Below, piece after piece: positions 34,258 to 42,097 of a stretch of 47,400 bases of DNA. Both the position numbers and the translations under genes were made by a program. The notes under the pieces are model-generated. The model did no database searches. It worked only from the letters and a program-made list of their open reading frames with translations, and was not told the origin of the DNA. The stretch's first letter is position 1. Every line of letters starts with the position of its first letter. This DNA comes from Baffinella frigidus. Its lineage: Eukaryota > Cryptophyceae > Cryptomonadales > Baffinellaceae. The DNA lies in contig MU647540.1 in assembly GCA_026770585.1 (NCBI GenBank), positions 50,771 to 98,170 of the forward strand. The letters run 5' to 3'.

Positions 34258-35115
34258 CTACTGAAAACGGTGCTGCCTATACTGGCCGCTATGTTCCCTT
34301 TCATATTGGTCGGTGCCACTCTCAAAGCGACCACGGGGAGCGTGGAACGTGTTGTCCACAGGTTGGTATAATCGGTTCCTCTGGCGGGGAGCACGCACGG
34401 TCCCAGACGGTTCGGTGGAGCGTGGCCTGCGAGTGTTGGTATGTTCTTCATATTCGCGAGTGCTTGCCGCCATATCGTGCACATCCCGGACCATGCGACA
34501 TACCTCGTGTTTGAACGTTTCACCCGTCAGAATATGGTCACATATCGTGTAGCACTCTAGGCAATTCTGACGACGAGACGACCCCAAGCGGTCAACCAAC
34601 GCGCTCCACACAGCGGATACAGCCTGTCTAGGCAGGTTCTCCGTTTCGAGTAAACCATTGCATTGTGATACAACAGCCCCTTCGTCTATTTCAATCGCGA
34701 CAACGCGCACGAGTTGTATACATGTTGTAGACATGTCAGGTGATTCGTCGTGAAACACGTGTATGTCGCCTACAGACATAGAGGTAGCATTATTTGCATA
34801 GGTTTCTATCATCCCGAATGAGCTACCGCGGAGGATTCGATTACACGCAGATGCACACAACGGGAACATTCCACTGCATACTACATCACGCAGCAGCCCC
34901 CACACCATACACAGTGTGCGATGTTCGGTAGCAACCCCGTCAAAGCTCGCTGCACGGGGGGTGTTCGAGATACCCACACATTTCGTCATACAGTACTCCA
35001 GGGACTCGTTGCGACATGTGTGGTGTGCATCCACCTCTTCGCGTTGAACCTTCTCTTCATGTCGGAGTTCGAAGATCACCTGTTTCAAAAGTTCGACACT
35101 GCATTCCACCGTCAT
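34258..35115 (-). CDS. orphan Cys-rich helical protein
   Basis: 285 aa from ATG 35115. The N-terminal two-thirds is helical with scattered Cys (LECYTICDHILTGETFKHEV, CMVWGLLRDVVCSGMFPLCA). The last 70 residues are Arg/Gln/Glu-rich and probably disordered (PRSTEPSGTVRAPRQRN and on). A TATAAAG box lies about 60 bases upstream and a minus-strand AATAAA about 60 bases after the stop (34191-34200), giving a complete small transcription unit. Function unknown. Confidence 0.7.
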   Translation of the reverse strand: MTVECSVELLKQVIFELRHEEKVQREEVDAHHTCRNESLEYCMTKCVGISNTPRAASFDGVATEHRTLCMVWGLLRDVVCSGMFPLCASACNRILRGSSFGMIETYANNATSMSVGDIHVFHDESPDMSTTCIQLVRVVAIEIDEGAVVSQCNGLLETENLPRQAVSAVWSALVDRLGSSRRQNCLECYTICDHILTGETFKHEVCRMVRDVHDMAASTREYEEHTNTRRPRSTEPSGTVRAPRQRNRLYQPVDNTFHAPRGRFESGTDQYEREHSGQYRQHRFQ

Positions 35116-35172
35116 ATTAGACCGCTGAGGACAGGCTAGGCGCCTATCTCAATCACCCCGAACAAACACACC

Positions 35173-35180
35173 CCTTTATA
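35173..35180 (-). promoter_or_regulatory. TATA box
   Basis: TATAAAGG on the minus strand, about 58 bases upstream of ATG 35115. Confidence 0.55.
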
Positions 35181-35360
35181 TCAGGTGCAAATTACGGCGG
35201 TGTACGATGTGTCCGTTATTGGCCAGTAGAAGTGCACACCCAACTGCACGGCCATGGCGGCTGTCCTTTAAGTGGCCAGCAAGCGAATAACCGCCCGTGG
35301 AAGCCATGGGCAGGTCATGCCTGGAAGACCCAGGCAGATCTCAGGAAGCCACGGACCTGC

Positions 35361-36320
35361 CTAAAGCCGTTTATAAACCATTTGCATGATTTCATCCGGT
35401 AGATAGTAACCCCTCGCCACATTGTGAGTGTCACGTGCGTTCACAAACGTAAATGCCGAAATTGCGTCCCGGTTTACATCGTCCGCCCCCCGCAACCTGT
35501 GCACGCAAAGGCCATGTCGCACCCGCCCAAAACCATGGTCACCAAGCGCAGGCCATACACGCTCTATTGCTAGGTGCAACGGTGTCTTGGACGCGGCATT
35601 CTTCAAGGCCGAAGACGCCATGTAATCACGCAGCAGGTGCCTTACAAGCGTTGCACGTCCATTACGAGCCGCATAGTGAAGGAGCGTGTCTCCCCGCACG
35701 TCTTGCGCGTTTATATCCCATACCCCCAACATGAGCAGCAAGTCCAAGAAGGACGCATTTGCTGCCTTGTATGCAAGGTGTAAAATTGTTTCACCCGCAT
35801 TGGTCTTCGTATGCTGACGTACATCATCGAAGCTTCTGTGGCGTATCAGTCGACGGAATGTGTCAGAATGTGTGTCGGCAGAACGAAGCAATGGGGTGAA
35901 CGAAGAAGAATCCCGCACATGCATATCAGCACCATGCGCCAGTAAGGAGTCGATAATCCCAACCGAACCAAGCTGCACTGCGTCGTGCAGTGCAGTCACT
36001 TGCGTCATGTCACTAGTGGTCGCACTAGCCCCGTGTGCCAAGAGAAACCTCACAATGCGAACGTCTTGAGCTCGAACCGCAATCTGTAGAGCCGTCAAAC
36101 CCTCTCTGTTTTGATGTTCAAGGAAAGTCGCATCGTTCGAACACGCGCACAGCGCACACACCGCTTCGAATTTTCCCATCTTTGCCGCTATATGCAATGC
36201 GGTGCGTCCGGAATGGTCCACCTCGTTGAGCGCATGTCCGGCTCTGAACAGAGGATCGATTCGGTGGATATTATCACTGTGTACAGCACCGATTATGGCA
36301 CGATTCATCCCAGTTGTCAT
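35361..36320 (-). CDS. ankyrin-repeat protein with F-box-like C-terminus
   Basis: 319 aa from ATG 36320 (a second in-frame ATG is at 36308). Seven or eight ankyrin repeats are clear: GRTALHIAAKMGKFEAVCAL, GLTALQIAVRAQDVRIVRFL, AHGASATTSDMTQVTALHDA, GADMHVRDSSSFTPLL, GDTLLHYAARNGRATLVRHL and KTPLHLAIERVW. The last 12 residues (YLPDEIMQMVYKRL) look like the start of an F-box-type helix (LP-x-E-I), a combination known from poxvirus and other viral ankyrin proteins that recruit SCF ubiquitin ligases. It is too short to be certain. A TATAAG element is 40-45 bases upstream. Confidence 0.88.
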   Translation of the reverse strand: MTTGMNRAIIGAVHSDNIHRIDPLFRAGHALNEVDHSGRTALHIAAKMGKFEAVCALCACSNDATFLEHQNREGLTALQIAVRAQDVRIVRFLLAHGASATTSDMTQVTALHDAVQLGSVGIIDSLLAHGADMHVRDSSSFTPLLRSADTHSDTFRRLIRHRSFDDVRQHTKTNAGETILHLAYKAANASFLDLLLMLGVWDINAQDVRGDTLLHYAARNGRATLVRHLLRDYMASSALKNAASKTPLHLAIERVWPALGDHGFGRVRHGLCVHRLRGADDVNRDAISAFTFVNARDTHNVARGYYLPDEIMQMVYKRL

Positions 36321-36358
36321 AATGTAAGTTCAGCTGCCAATAGATCACACATATGCTA

Positions 36359-36364
36359 CTTATA
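36359..36364 (-). promoter_or_regulatory. TATA-like element
   Basis: TATAAG on the minus strand, about 40 bases upstream of ATG 36320. Confidence 0.45.
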
Positions 36365-36625
36365 TCTTACAGATTCATGAAATCGACGCCGGTACAGGCG
36401 CATTCAAAGGAACCAGTGCCACCACAATCGCTCCGCATGCATACCACTGCCAGACTCTCTGTCATACGAACCCCCTCCCCTGCGCCCACACAGACCGTTC
36501 CACCAGCGCCTCCTACACCCGCATGCGAACCGGTCTTGGCCACGTACGAAACTGAGACTCTTCGAGTTTGTATTAAACACACACACTCTGCCCACGAGAC
36601 CCGCATCCAACCCCACTATGGAGGT

Positions 36626-37051
36626 CTATGCCAAGTAGCTACACTCCCGCAGACCCGCCCGTGCCATTACTAGCCGGAGCAGCTCGAGGTCGAGATGCCG
36701 CACCGGCGACGCCCCCCCGAGCCTAGCATGCTGCCCCATGGCGAGGGCGGTGCACATGTCGATCGGCGCTTGCAACGCTTGCGCGATGGCTGCCGATTTC
36801 GCATCCTCCACTGCCTTCACCGCCTGCGTCGTCGTCACGTAGCGGATCTTTCCTGCGATGGAGTGCAGGGCGTGCTCCCGACACAGGGACAAGCAGAAGT
36901 TGACCATCTTCTTCTCGGCGTTGGGCGCCTCGTCCAAATACAACCGGACCATCGTTGCCAACCGGACCTTCTGCTCTGCCGACACCGCCAGGTGCAGCTC
37001 CGTCACGGCAGTGTAGTAGCTATCATCATCTACCAGTGTGGGATGCGACAT
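36626..37051 (-). CDS. helical protein with RLG/LDL tail
   Basis: 141 aa from ATG 37051. Residues 1-95 are helical (YTAVTELHLAVSAEQKVRLA, MVNFCLSLCREHALHSIAGK). Residues about 100-130 carry AMGQHARLGGASPVRHLDL plus a hydrophobic helix, the same tail as the ankyrin protein at 4961-5812. The helical part is paralogous to the split gene at 37429-37980 (LCREH is the shared anchor). Having the tail on a non-ankyrin protein shows it is an independent module. Function unknown. Confidence 0.7.
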   Translation of the reverse strand: MSHPTLVDDDSYYTAVTELHLAVSAEQKVRLATMVRLYLDEAPNAEKKMVNFCLSLCREHALHSIAGKIRYVTTTQAVKAVEDAKSAAIAQALQAPIDMCTALAMGQHARLGGASPVRHLDLELLRLVMARAGLRECSYLA

Positions 37052-37428
37052 GCGATGTTGAGTGTCTGGTGGATGAGATTAGCTACCGGAAATCCCCACT
37101 TCATATGATGGGAAACTGGTCCCCCAATGGGGGACTGTTGCAACGGGGGACTGTAACAATGGGGGACTGTTACAACGGGGGGACTGTGGCATTGGGGAAC
37201 AGACATCTGTTATGGGGGACAACATACACGTGCTGTGGGACAGGAGCACAGACATACACACATACAAACATACAAGCATGCAAGCATGCAAGCATACAAA
37301 CCCACACGGCTGGCATGCAATGCAAGCATCTCGAGATAGTCGGTCTAGTCACCAGGAACACCGTTGTGAGTGTATTAAACACACACCACCGACCACACAC
37401 GTTCGCCGAAGTCGCCACTACATTCTAA
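37052..37428. other. noncoding interval with minisatellites
   Basis: Contains an array of AATGGGGGACTGTTGCAACG-like units at about 37120-37215 and CAAGCATG repeats at 37272-37300. A related ATGGGGGACTG / ACGGGGACTATTACAACTG pair recurs at 45750-45785. Confidence 0.6.
37120..37215. repeat. GGGGGACTGT(T/A)(G/A)CAA minisatellite
   Basis: Five to six imperfect copies of a roughly 16-20-bp unit. Confidence 0.85.
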
Positions 37429-37980
37429 CTAACCACTGAGTCCCGCGTTCGAACCGGTGGCGCGACAGCTGGGACAACACTGCTGCTTCGCTACGTCTGC
37501 CAAGCGCGTCTCCTCCCGCGAATCATGCACCGCTTGCTGATGGGCCTGGACGATGCGTTGGAGCTTCGCGGCAGTGTTGGCATAGTTGTGCTCGCGGCAC
37601 AGCGCGAAGCAGAACTTGAGCAGCTGCGCATCACACATGGCATGAGACACCGCACATACACAGACACACACCCGTTTTCACACCCTATCCCGTCGCACCC
37701 GACAGCAGCCCACCCCACCCATCCATCAAAGACATTCAAATGGCAAGGACACTGGTGCCAAGTCTTGGGGTAGGAAAGACATTCAAATCTCAAGGACATT
37801 GGTGCCAAGTCTTGGGGTGGGAAATACATCCGGCGCGGCGCCTGGCTGCTTCCCAACGTAGAGCTTAACCTTCTCATGGAGCTGCTGCTTTTGTGCGATG
37901 GGTACAAGCAGATCGAGACTCCTCACCACATTCTGGAAGACTGCGTCGACAGCCGGTTTAGAACGCGGCATGCTGGGCAT
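37429..37980 (-). CDS. paralogue of 36626-37051, two parts with a candidate intron
   Basis: Part 1 (ATG 37980 to 37828) reads AVFQNVVRSLDLLVPIAQKQ and KLYVGKQPGAAPD, matching the N-terminal half of the 141-aa neighbour. Part 2 (37623 to the stop at 37429) reads LLKFCFALCREHNYANTAAK and onward, matching its LCREH half. Between them lie 204 bases with a GT at 37827-37826 and an AG at 37625-37624 on the minus strand. Removing these joins the parts in phase 0 and restores alignment with the paralogue. Retained, the segment meets an in-frame TGA. The spliced product would be about 115 aa. It lacks the RLG/LDL tail. The alternative is a disrupted pseudogene. Confidence 0.55.
37624..37827 (-). other. 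candidate spliceosomal intron (204 bp)
   Basis: It begins GTATTT and ends GATGCGCAG on the minus strand, with phase-0 exon joining. Inside are two near copies of ACCCCAAGACTTGGCACCA, so part of the intron is a tandem repeat. No experimental support is available from sequence alone. Confidence 0.5.
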
Positions 37981-38251
37981 CGTGTTCTATGGGGGTTGGG
38001 TTCTCTGGACAGCCCCAATAAATCTATGTACCCGTTCAACGAGCCGACTAACACGTTGCGCAGCGACCGCAACACGTATGTGCCTCACATTCCCCGACAG
38101 CGACTGCAACACGTATGTGTCTCACATTCCCCGACAGCGACATGGGGGATACGAATTCGTGCAACGCACGTGTGGCATATTATCGTTGCAATGCGTGCGT
38201 GCTTACAGGAGACAGTGTAGGGGGTGGTGTGATTTAAGTAAACTTTACAAC
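37981..38251. other. noncoding interval with 34-bp direct repeats
   Basis: Two near-identical copies of GCAACACGTATGTG(C/T)CTCAC plus ATTCCCCGACAGCGAC at about 38070-38138. No gene seen. Confidence 0.6.
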
Positions 38252-39463
38252 CTAAGGAATGGAAATGGCGTCCGTAGGGCTCACAATGGTCGCCTGGTCC
38301 AGGGTACAGGACGTCTGTGCCAGGATACGGCCGTTGAGCGACGAGCCTGTCTTGAAAATAGCCTTAGTCTTGACAAGTAGGACGCCCTCGAGGTGGGCGG
38401 TCGTGCCGACGTCGAGGTACCCAGCCACGACCCACACAATATTGGCGGGGTTGGGCGAGCCGTTGCCACGACCGTCGTCCTTGAGAATGACATTCACACC
38501 AGCCCCTGCGACGACGTTACCGGTGCTCTGGAAGATGTACGTACTATCCTTGTTGCCCATGATAGTGATGTCGGTGTCGAACTTCACATCGGAGCCCCAC
38601 TGGTAGACAACCGGGGTCAAGGTCATCCCCCCGATTAGCCCGGCATTGGCATTGAGGTTTGCCCGGCCCGAGAAGGGGCGAGACGACGCGTCAGTGTAAG
38701 CAGCTTCCATGTCCAGGACGGCCGTGGTGAGCATCGCGGGGGTCATGCTACCGTAGCTTGCGGCAAAGGCCTGGCCCGTAACCTGAGCAGACGTTGAATA
38801 CAGGTTCGACGCGTCCGCAATCAGAGAAAACCCCGTCATTGCGGTTGCTGCGATCGGCGAAACACCAATGTTGCCGGTTATGGCCGAAGACGGAACAGTC
38901 GAGATGCCAGCCTTGGAGAGGATCGCGAAACCGCCAGCTGCTCCCAGGCGCACAGGGGCAAAGGCCCTGTCGAGAACAACGACGGGAAGCCCGGGAAGGG
39001 ACACCGGTCAATCGGGTTTAGGGATCGGGCCCGGATTCTCGGCACTGGGCCAGTCGCGCGGAGGAACCATGTAAGGCCACGTCCGACCAGCAGCACGATA
39101 TGCAGCAAGCATAGCCAGCAGTCGGTCGGAACGCGGCGACCCAGTCCAGGGCTGCTGTGCCCCTGGGTAGTAGGGATTGAACTCCGAGTAAGGAGGCAGC
39201 CCCGTCGCAGGGAAACCGGTGTTAGGATCAATGGCGGGGGTCCCAGTCTTCGGATTGATCCGCACAGGATAAGGAATCTTGGGAATGTTCGGATTTTTGT
39301 CCATAGCCTCCTCGCCAGAAGACGTGTAGTAAGATGCTTCACCCGCGACTTCCTTGGCAGGGGGGGGGCGTTTGACACCGGGAAGCTGGACCTTTGACTG
39401 GGCAGACACGGCCGTTGCAAAACAAGCGAACGCGACGAACACGGTGGGTGCAAATCGCTTCAT
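38252..39463 (-). CDS. secreted ice-binding (DUF3494) protein with an in-frame TGA
   Basis: One continuous frame of 404 codons including terminal and internal stops. Residues 1-22 are a classic signal peptide (MKRFAPTVFVAFACFATAVSA). Residues 23-151 are a Pro/Gly-rich segment. Codon 152 is TGA (39008-39010), followed by C. The frame then continues into a full-length DUF3494 ice-binding domain: LGAAGGFAILSKAGIS at its start, then AITGNIGVSPIAATAMTGFS, a YTDASSR loop, GRANLNANAGLIGGMTLTPV, YIFQSTGNVVAGAGVNVIL and HLEGVLLVKTKAIFKTGSSL, the usual order for this beta-solenoid. Known members bind ice and are secreted. The downstream ORF alone lacks a signal peptide. A TATAAAAG box lies 37-44 bases upstream of ATG 39463. 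Confidence 0.8.
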
Positions 39464-39499
39464 TTGATGTTACTTGATAGACGTGCATGGGCAGACGGC

Positions 39500-39507
39500 C
39501 TTTTATA
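39500..39507 (-). promoter_or_regulatory. TATA box of the ice-binding protein gene
   Basis: TATAAAAG on the minus strand, 37-44 bases upstream of ATG 39463. It is the best-matching TATA box in the window and argues that the gene was expressed from its signal-peptide start. Confidence 0.7.
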
Positions 39508-39536
39508 GTACCCCGCAAGTGACCAGTAGGAACAGG

Positions 39537-39968
39537 TCAATCATCCCAGACGTATATCACCCCGACAGCATGTCCCAGAAAATCTCTGGAAACACTCCTA
39601 GGACCCCAGTCCACGCCGTTCCGCACCCCCGGGAACTCTTGTATAGAGGGGCGGTGTACGACCCGGCGGGAGGACATATTTGCGTGCGAATGTCTGTGAA
39701 CCCCATGTTGGTCCCACAGGAAACATGCCAAAGTAAATAGACCCATCACTGCAAGAAGACCTCCCTGCAAACGAGACTCAGTACTACCCAGCTCTTGGTG
39801 GATAGACATCGGAGACGATGTTCGCGGCAACTGTCTTGTCAAGTGGATCTTAGTTATCTTCCCATGCTGTACACAAGTCTGTAACAGATTGGGTCTTTTG
39901 TTGGCAAGGTTGGGCTCGAACACAGTTGCAGTGAACAGATATTCATTGCCAGAACACACCACCCCCAT
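39537..39968 (-). CDS. possible small membrane protein
   Basis: 143 aa from ATG 39968, with one hydrophobic helix (GGLLAVMGLFTLACFLW) in the middle and polar ends. A shorter start at MSIHQELGS is possible. A 56-aa plus-strand frame (39570-39740) overlaps it, so which strand is coding is not settled. No family is recognised. Confidence 0.35.
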   Translation of the reverse strand: MGVVCSGNEYLFTATVFEPNLANKRPNLLQTCVQHGKITKIHLTRQLPRTSSPMSIHQELGSTESRLQGGLLAVMGLFTLACFLWDQHGVHRHSHANMSSRRVVHRPSIQEFPGVRNGVDWGPRSVSRDFLGHAVGVIYVWDD

Positions 39969-39980
39969 CGACGCCCCATC

Positions 39981-40190
39981 GGCCCGTACAGCCGTACAGT
40001 TACGCCGTCCTAATGCGCCCGTAAAGCCATACAGTCACGCGCCCCACGATTGCGTCTACCTAAACGACACAGCGGCCCGTACAGCCGTACAGTTACGCCG
40101 TCCTAATGCACCCGTAAAGCCATACAGTCACACACCCCACGATTGCGTCTACCTAAACGACACAGCGGTCCGTACAGCCGCACAGACACC
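39981..40190. repeat. 93-bp tandem repeat, 2.3 copies
   Basis: Period 93: GGCCCGTACAGCCGTACAGT starts at 39981 and 40074, with a partial copy from 40167. The unit is a multiple of three, and a plus-strand frame (39889-40224) stays open across it with 31-aa repeats. It has no recognisable motif and I do not call it a gene. Confidence 0.9.
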
Positions 40191-40264
40191 TACAGATGGA
40201 CAGCCACCCCCCCCCCTAATATAGGTGTATCGGCCCGTACATCCATACGGCCATCACCAGGGTG

Positions 40265-40432
40265 ATGGTCCCATCAGAGGACGAGCAACGCGCCCGGTCT
40301 TCCGCGGTTAAGATGAATGTAAATCAGATCGAGGAGCTGAGTCTTGCTGGCATGGCTGCGTTGAACGAGGAATTGGCGGTGACTTGGCGCCAGACGGAGT
40401 ACGTCTTTGACTCCAGCACGCCCTTGTACTGA
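40265..40432 (+). CDS. small acidic orphan ORF
   Basis: 55 codons from ATG 40265 to TGA 40430-40432. It reads as a charged helix (SSAVKMNVNQIEELSLAGMA, ALNEELAVTWRQTEYVF). The helical pattern and ordinary codons are better than chance expectation for this length, but there is no family match and no clear TATA box. Kept as a weak call. Confidence 0.35.
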   Translation: MVPSEDEQRARSSAVKMNVNQIEELSLAGMAALNEELAVTWRQTEYVFDSSTPLY

Positions 40433-40553
40433 TTGGGAGGGGGGGGGCTAGGGGTTAGGGTTGAGACAAGTTCAATTGTTTCAGACTCAGGTCATTTCAA
40501 GTGGGTGTTCAGGTGTTTCAAACCCACACGGGTTCAAGTTTCTGTCCAAGTGT

Positions 40554-41612
40554 TCATCGAGGGCGCAGGGCACGCACGTGAACCCGCCATTCGCGCACGA
40601 TGGGAGAAACGGAGAACTCCACGAGGATGGAGTCGTCGCGAGAATAACCCGCGCGGAAGTAGCCACTGGGACCGTTCCCGAACTTGTAGGTGACCGACTT
40701 AGCCATGTTGTCTTTGGTCGATGTCGGCAGAACGTGGACCTGGAAAGTGTACTTGATCGCCGAGCACTGAAGCCTGAGAAGCTCGTTGTCCTTCTGCAGT
40801 GCGTCGACCGACCTCTGAAGGCCCCGCACGTAGACTTGCATCGCGTCCTGGTGCGCCGCGAGAGACGAGGACATGTGCGCATCCACGTCCTTCCGCATCA
40901 CCACGCTGTCACACCCAATCGCCGTGCATTCTACCAGTCCCCACATGCACACCGGGTCGTGGTCAATCAAATCCTTCCGCTTCAAATTATTCGCAGTGCA
41001 TCCCCGGGACTCGCTGAAGCACGACACAGGCGCCTCCGCGCACTCTTCAGTGTGCATGCCAAACTCGATCTCGTGCTGCGGATAGATTTTTTTGCAGTGT
41101 GTGCACTTGACGGGGCGCCCCACGCAGTCGATGGCGTGCATTGCCATGTCCGGGCGCCGCATTAGGAGAGGGCAGCCATCTCCCGCATTCATGCACGGCA
41201 CCAGCTCGCGGCGGCACTCGTCCACGAGATGCGCGTCAAAGGCGCTCACGGTGCCGACCCAGGGGCAACGCCAAATCAGCTTCAGCGCCGCCTGCTTCCT
41301 CTTCGACCCCACCGCCGCCTCAGATCCACCAGCGCCCTTGATGTGCTGCCCGTGCTTGCAGCGCATCGTCAACGCCCCCACAAGATCGTCGAAGGGGCGG
41401 TTCTTCCGCAGCTTGTCCGCGGACGTCGGCTGCTTGCAGAAGGGACACGACGGTGACGTCGCGATCGCCGTGACGTAGCACAGCCGGCAGATGCCATGGC
41501 CCTCGTCACAACCCGTCGTCATCTCGTTCACCAAGTTCGCGCAGACGCCGCAGATAAACGCATCGTCAACCGATTCGTCCACCAGGTAGGTCGGATCGAC
41601 GACGTTCTTCAT
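40554..41612 (-). CDS. RING plus TRAF-type zinc-finger protein
   Basis: 352 aa from ATG 41612. A C3HC4 RING is at residues 21-59 (C21, C24, C35, H39, C42, C45, C56, C59). About residues 130-245 hold TRAF-type zinc fingers with repeated Cys/His pairs (PVKCTHCKKIYPQHEIEFGM, TEECAEAPVSC, DHDPVCMWGLVECT). A coiled coil follows (MQVYVRGLQRSVDALQKDNE), and a C-terminal beta-rich segment (VHVLPTSTKDNMA, YKFGNGPSGYFRAGYS) sits where a MATH/TRAF-C domain would be. Known TRAF proteins are RING E3 ubiquitin ligases or scaffolds. I infer modulation of host ubiquitin signalling. (CAG/CTG)n repeats lie just upstream. Confidence 0.85.
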   Translation of the reverse strand: MKNVVDPTYLVDESVDDAFICGVCANLVNEMTTGCDEGHGICRLCYVTAIATSPSCPFCKQPTSADKLRKNRPFDDLVGALTMRCKHGQHIKGAGGSEAAVGSKRKQAALKLIWRCPWVGTVSAFDAHLVDECRRELVPCMNAGDGCPLLMRRPDMAMHAIDCVGRPVKCTHCKKIYPQHEIEFGMHTEECAEAPVSCFSESRGCTANNLKRKDLIDHDPVCMWGLVECTAIGCDSVVMRKDVDAHMSSSLAAHQDAMQVYVRGLQRSVDALQKDNELLRLQCSAIKYTFQVHVLPTSTKDNMAKSVTYKFGNGPSGYFRAGYSRDDSILVEFSVSPIVREWRVHVRALRPR

Positions 41613-42097
41613 GGCGCCGGACCGCGCGACAATCGGCGCGACGCTCCGCGGCTGCTGTGGCTGCTGTGGCTGCTGTGGCTGCTGTGGGTCCCTTAGTGCG
41701 CGCGGTTGGACCGGATTGAGTTTTTGGTTTTATTAGTCAACTCAGTCCCATTTGACTATCAATCTATTGATGGTCAAATTATTCGTAGGGCCGTACGACA
41801 ACTTGCATCGTACAACAGGCTAACGGTGGTTCGTATTAGATCAGTCCATTTACGTTCTTAACCACGGTGTAAGTTGGCGTGGCGAGCCAAGAAAGTTCGT
41901 TAGCGGTCCATCTAAACGACGTGCATAAGATGGTCTATGGTATCTTAGGGTGCTCTATGTCAACTTAGGGTGGGTGTATGTTATCATAGGATATATTCCA
42001 GTGAACCAAGAAAGTCCGTTACGATTCTATACCACAAGGTGGCACGGTACACCTTGTCGCCCAATACAACACACATGTTTATTATATAGACCAGTTA
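41613..42097. other. intergenic region
   Basis: About 485 bases with a GCTGCTGTG array at 41650-41690 and three related (C/A)TTAGGGTG / ATCATAGG elements at 41935-41990. A minus-strand AATAAA-type signal at about 42078 lies just past the stop of the next gene. No gene seen. Confidence 0.55.

Noticed and set aside
37120-37300. Possible CRISPR-like array
   Set aside because: Units are short, imperfect and without regular unique spacers. This is a minisatellite in a eukaryotic-type sequence.
39889-40224. Plus-strand ORF over the 93-bp repeats
   Set aside because: It is open only because the period is a multiple of three, and it has no protein-like features.
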